This document shows positions 58,801-64,000 of a DNA stretch of 64,000 nucleotides, piece by piece; the stretch's first letter is position 1; every line of letters begins with the position of its first letter. This DNA is from Nitrosomonas sp. Nm84 (lineage in GTDB: Bacteria > Pseudomonadota > Gammaproteobacteria > Burkholderiales > Nitrosomonadaceae). Under the pieces are notes generated by a model, which saw only the letters and a list, made by a program, of their open reading frames with translations, did no database searches and was not told the DNA's origin. A program made the translations under genes and the position numbers. Location of the stretch: contig NZ_QJJP01000016.1 of assembly GCF_003201565.1 (NCBI RefSeq), positions 18,208 to 82,207 on the forward strand. Reading direction: 5' to 3'.

Positions 58801-61800
58801 AATATTCATTTTTATTTCCTTTATAAAAAGAGTTAAGAAGATGAGATAAGAGAATAATACGTGGGTAATATTCCCATGTCAATTATTATAAGAGGCCTTT
58901 GAAAAATCATGCGAATTTTTATTTCGATGTAATTCCGCGTTTATTTTTACTTGATCGAGTGATTTTTAGTCATTTTCTCGCAAAAAAGCCAGCAGCAATC
59001 GCTCTAAATCAGCTATTTCCCTCAGAGAAGGCGCAATGTTTGCTATGTTTGCGTGATCAATTGGCGATCGGCAAAGAGTTTGGGTAGTCTTTTTAAGTTG
59101 TATGAAGTGGTACTGCAAAACTGGACAGGTTGTTAAGCTCTGCTATGGACAATCAGAGGATCATTGATGTGTGCTGTCAAAAATGAAGTCCATGTATCTT
59201 GGTTGGCCAGACGACAAGGCACGGAATAACGATTGCGCTGCAATGTGACCAGACACGTACTGGATAACTTCGATATAGCCATCGAACGGCGCTGGCATCG
59301 GCAAGAGTCTCGCATAATCCGGATGCCGAATTTCTGACCACAACGCGCGGCAGCGCGTCTCAAACCATTGGTTCAGATCATCGAATGAACCGAATTGCTA
59401 CTGTTTGGCTTCATTCCCAAGGCGACGGCGCATGCCCTGAACACTCTTCTCGACAACGTCTCTCTTCCAGCCGGAAGCAACATTGCAGAAATCTGGATCG
59501 AACAGGTAATGCGCCGTCATTGCAAAGAAGCGCGTATTGACCACACGCCCGTTGCCTTTGGACACCTTGCCCACAGCCGTCTTCATGTTGTCGTAAATGC
59601 CGCGTTGACACACCGCCAAAAGCTGTGAATGCACGGGTATGGGTTTCAAACAACATCTCGCGGGGTTTTGTAACGGATAACCCGACAACATGAAAGCACG
59701 ATTGGCGCATAGCTTGTTGATGTGTGCCGCCAATCACCAGTCACTCTTCGCTCCAATCAAACTGAAAGGCTTCACCCAACGTAAACCGCAGCGGCACATA
59801 CGTCGATTTACTCTGTCCGCTTTGATTACGCCACCTACGGATAAAATCGCAAACAATGCTATAACCGCCCGTATAGCCTTCGTTCAATATCTCTTTGAAC
59901 AGCATCAACGCTGTGCGCCGATCCTTCTTCGGACGACGTGCATCCGCTTCTAGCGCCAACAGCAACCTGGATTCAAATGATGTCAGCTTGCCAGGCTTCT
60001 TCGCTCTTTGATATTTAACCGCGCTATCGTTTTGGTGCTTTCAACCACTTCTTTATCGTGTTCCGTGACAGACTCGTGCGCCGCTGAATCTCATTAATTG
60101 ACAATGTTCACGGTAATACAGCCGCCGTATCTTTGCATACATAACCATGCTAATCACCTCTTAAATTCTACTGCTCAAAATTTGAGCAAGATACGTGAAT
60201 TACCCGGTCAATTTTCAATCGGTATCAGCACGCGCTATCTGGTACCTTTTTACTTCGTCATTGACAACTGGAATCCACAAAAGATGCTGTATTAGCCGAA
60301 TACACGAATAAACAAAGTGCTGGCGTGAATCCCGAGCCATTTCTGCTGCGTAAAGCAGGTCAGAGCTTCTACAACATTTCATTGCTGGATATGAAGAAGC
60401 TGATGAGGGATCAGGATCACATCAAGGAAAACCTGTTTGCCTATATTCAGGACTTCTCCGTTGCAGTGCGGGATATTTTTGAACATTTCCATTTTTATAT
60501 GCAAGTTGAGCTCTGCAAGTTTAGTTTTCATTTTTGATTTAAAGTGGAATTAGTAACTCGTAATTTTATAACATATTGTTCTATATGAAATAAAGAAACT
60601 TCGAATACCTTGCAACATCAACATTAAGCGCTGCTCCTAGGGCAGGTTTCCTAGATAAAAGAGCAGCGTCTACTATATCTTTTATTTGCAACTGTGCGTA
60701 TGCTCATAAGAATAATTTTTTGCATTAAAATACAGGCGGTTGAATTACCTTAGCAGCATCTTTAAAGACCGGATAGTTTAGCTCTAAGAATGAAGACTCA
60801 AGTATCAATCTTCATTCTTTTACTGGAAATTATAACTGGCTTAAAAATGGGAAAAATTAATAGATTGATTATTAATGGGATCGATTGAAGCGATTCAATT
60901 GATGGCAAAAATAAAAATAACTTAATCGCCTCTTCAGGCAAAGGAAAGATCATGAAAAGACTTATTTGTTTGATAATCGCACTATCAGTAACAGCATGCG
61001 CCAGCACCACCGCAATCAACTCCGACCCCAGCGGAGCAACGGTTTTTCTCAACGGGGAAAGAGTCGGAACCACTCCCTACACGCACTCTGACACCAAAAT
61101 AATTGGCTCAACAAATACGGTGGTGCTCAAAAAGGAAGGGTATCAAGACTTCAATACTGTATTCAGTCGCAATGAGAATGCAAACGTTGGAGCCATCATC
61201 GGCGGTGTTTTTGTGCTTGTTCCATTTTTATGGGCCATGGACTACAAGCCGAGCCATAACTATGAAATGCTGCCAATAAAAGAGGCTGTTAATAAGCAGA
61301 AGACAAGGTGATTTCGAATCGAATAGAGGTTTATTTTATGCAAGCAAAACCGATGCGAGATAGGTCAGTTTATTACATTGTTTTATTGAATAAAAACAAT
61401 ATTTGTTGGAGTAACTTATGGCTTTATATACACAAAACAATACTTATACTCTCCTAGCCAATACAACAAATACATTCCCTGATCTACAGGGTAGTATTTG
61501 GAATTTGGATGCAACAGATAGTCGTGGCAACGTGTTTGATGGCGAGCTTGTTTTTGAAACACAGATACTGTCAACGAGTAAGGCAAATCTTGAAGGTTAC
61601 TTTGGCTGGATAGCAAACGGAGTGCTTCCATTCCAGATCGATTTCGATGCTGAGTTGGGAATCGATGGTGTGCTTACGTTCACATCTACCGCACTTTCAC
61701 AGCCGACAGCAGGAATTATTGCTGCCCAGTATGAAGGTAAATTTTTACAAAACTATCAGGCGTTAACAGGCACGTGGTTTGGTACGGGGATTATTCCTGG

Positions 61801-64000
61801 CACTTGGTCAGCAATCCCTATTGAAGAGCTTGATCTAGGGCCTGAAACGACTTCCGACAATATTATGGTTGCTGCGCTCAATCTTTCTGCGCGAGCCTAT
61901 TCTGATGCGCACTATGACGATCAGTCAGTTAGCCACGCAATTAACGAACACATCAAAAATTGGAAGCCTCTAGAAGCCACAGATTTGGGTTTTTCCGCAA
62001 TTGATTCCAGATTCAGTAAAGTGGGTGGTGCAGTCGGTGGAGATTTGCTGCGTTATGACTTTAAAAATGCATCGGCAACCGTTGGCCTGACCATACTAGA
62101 CGGTAAACGAACTTTAGGAGTTTCATTTGAAGGTACGAATTCTGCTCTGACATTAGATGGTATTACTGACCTGCTCCAGGATGCAAAATATATTGATGCC
62201 TACTATAACTCTTTATTTGATTTTAATCAGGCAATCTATAAGTATGTCATGCAATCTGCTAATAATATTGAACAAGTTCTTGTGACGGGCCACAGTTTGG
62301 GTGGCTCGGCAGCGCAAAACTTCATGGTTGATTATAGTTCGTTAAGTTCTAAATTTATCGGTGTAACTTTTGGATCACCCGGTTCAGGTTCTCCCGGCTC
62401 TAACATAGTGATGCCCTTACCAAGGGATCGCTTTGTCAACATTCAACATGATGGAGATCCGGTACCCTTTTTGGGAAAAGCTAATGGTTATGAACTTAGC
62501 GGATCTGTAATCAATGTTGATATGGAAGATGATGGTTCTTTATTTCAAGAACATAGCATATTTTCCCCACTTGATAACTCAAAAGCCAGCTATCGGGAAA
62601 CCATTGAATTCATCACAGCCCAACTAGATCCCAAGACTTTATTCCAGGACATGAGTATTGTTCCTGGCACGGATGGGGATGATAAGTTGAATGCCAGGGC
62701 TGGCAAGAATGGAGAAATTTTGCTGGGTGGCAGGGGCAATGACAGCTTGAAAGGTGGATTAATAGATGGATTAGATACTCAGGTATTTAAAGGAGGGCTT
62801 GGTAATGACACCATCGATGGTGACGGTGGAGTCGATTATGCTATGTACGGTGGAGCCAGATCTAATTTCGTACTCCAAAAAGATAACATGGTATTACTTA
62901 ACGATTTCTTATTTCCGGATAAATGGGCAATTTCCGACCAGCGACTAGCACCTGGTAGCGAAGGAATCGATACGCTTGAAAGTATTGAACGATTATACTT
63001 TACTGACTCAGCGCTCGCGCTCGATCTGCATGATTCAGCAGGTAAAACCGCGAAATTGATCGGGGCTGTTTTTGGCGCTGAAAGCGTTTCCAAACCAGAA
63101 TATGTCGCAGTCGGTCTTTATTATCTTGACAATGGCACAAGCTATGAGGATCTCGCTACTGGAGCGATTCAACTGGCTGGCGCCAACACTCCCGAGCAAG
63201 TTGTCAATTTACTGTGGACTAATGTTGTCGGTTCCCCTCCTACAACAAATCAGATGCAGCCATTCGTCAATGACCTGGTTTCAGGCAATCACACTACGGG
63301 ATCGCTGGGTGTGCTTGCCGCTGACCATGGAATCAATCTAACGAATATCAATTTAACCGGGTTGGTAGCAAACGGGATCGTCTTTGATCCTTCGTATTAT
63401 CAGTCTATCGGGTAAATGATGGGAAGGTTACCTCATGGGTAGAAGAGTGCTATTGAATTCTTTGACTTAGTAGGTGTAGTCAATAGGTTTAACAATCATT
63501 AATCAACAATAATAAGGAATAACAATGAAAAAAATTCTTCTGTTTTTTGCATTGGTTGTCGGTGGGTTTCCTGCTGTTACCATTGCAGCCAATACTTTCG
63601 ATCCGGCAACCAATACCCTGACTTTGGATTCGGTTACAGCCGGAGGTATCAAATACCCTAATGTAGTCGTGCGTCTCAATCAGTTTACCGTGTTAGGCGT
63701 AGGAAACTCAGCACCCGTTGAAAATGGAAACAGTGAAACTTGTGAAGCAGAAAATCTTACGGAAGATAAGTTTGGTGCCATTCAAGAAGGGATGTCTATC
63801 GAGCAGGTCACTCAAATTATTGGCTGTGAGTACGCAGAACAATTCCAACGTGGCACTAGCAGCAGCGGGACACTATTTGAAACACAATGGAAGAATGCGT
63901 CTAACTGTATTAGTTCCGACTTGATCTGACACATCACTTGCAAAAGTGAGAGTTACCGGTTTTGATAAAGGTATCGAATCTCAATCAAAACAAAAGAGGT

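Overview
The window reads as chromosome of a beta-proteobacterium, and my best guess is an ammonia oxidiser of the Nitrosomonas type. That guess is inference: it rests on the overall style (PEP-CTERM protein, Spx/ArsC-like protein, DUF3422, di-heme peroxidase, dense short dispersed repeats), and no ammonia-oxidation or rRNA marker lies in the window. Genes are on both strands in short transcription units, with several patches of decayed mobile DNA.

Layout. 1-5.6 kb: a multi-PAS sensor cut by the window edge, L-serine dehydratase (sdaA), a DUF3422 membrane protein and a small membrane protein. 5.6-10.1 kb: a fatty-acid beta-oxidation block on the minus strand (fadN-like fused dehydrogenase/hydratase, thiolase, hotdog thioesterase). 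10.2-12.4 kb: Spx/ArsC-like protein, cupin, and an AAA_14/DUF4143 ATPase broken by one stop codon. 12.4-16.5 kb: two similar lipoprotein + small-protein pairs on either side of a LuxR-type regulator. 16.7-20.3 kb: lipoprotein alpha/beta hydrolase, a membrane protein, and an acyl carrier protein paired with a ketosynthase. 20.8-29.2 kb: PEP-CTERM protein, di-heme peroxidase, a BTRD1-like repeat protein, DUF2252 protein, SGNH-like protein and a PAS-GGDEF-EAL c-di-GMP enzyme. 29.7-36.8 kb: TonB-dependent receptor, D-lactate dehydrogenase, PQQ-type sugar dehydrogenase and polyphosphate kinase. 37-39.5 kb: alkylation-repair operon ada - 2OG oxygenase - alkB. 40-44.8 kb: SnoaL-like protein, a lysozyme/chitinase-like hydrolase, a small secreted protein and glmS.

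The most interesting region is 45.9-57.4 kb. It is visibly AT-rich, sits downstream of a decayed IS3 transposase, and encodes a DUF2334 deacetylase-like protein, a UDP-GlcNAc 2-epimerase (WecB), an NfrB-type glycosyltransferase with a C-terminal MshEN (c-di-GMP binding) domain, a 1146-residue NfrA-type TPR/beta-barrel protein, and two exported TIM-barrel-like proteins (DUF4434 and a glycoside-hydrolase-like protein). This looks like a self-contained exopolysaccharide synthesis and export locus related to the phage N4 receptor pathway of E. coli, with the precursor-supply gene and possible modifying enzymes linked to it. glmS, which feeds UDP-GlcNAc synthesis, lies just upstream on the other strand.

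57.5-60.5 kb is a graveyard of IS3, IS21 and type I methyltransferase (hsdM) fragments. It is followed by a PEGA lipoprotein, a type I-secreted RTX lipase-like protein and a small exported protein. Four full copies and one arm of a roughly 145-bp inverted-repeat (MITE-like) element are scattered through 6-42 kb. Three of these copies supply the stop codon of the gene they abut.
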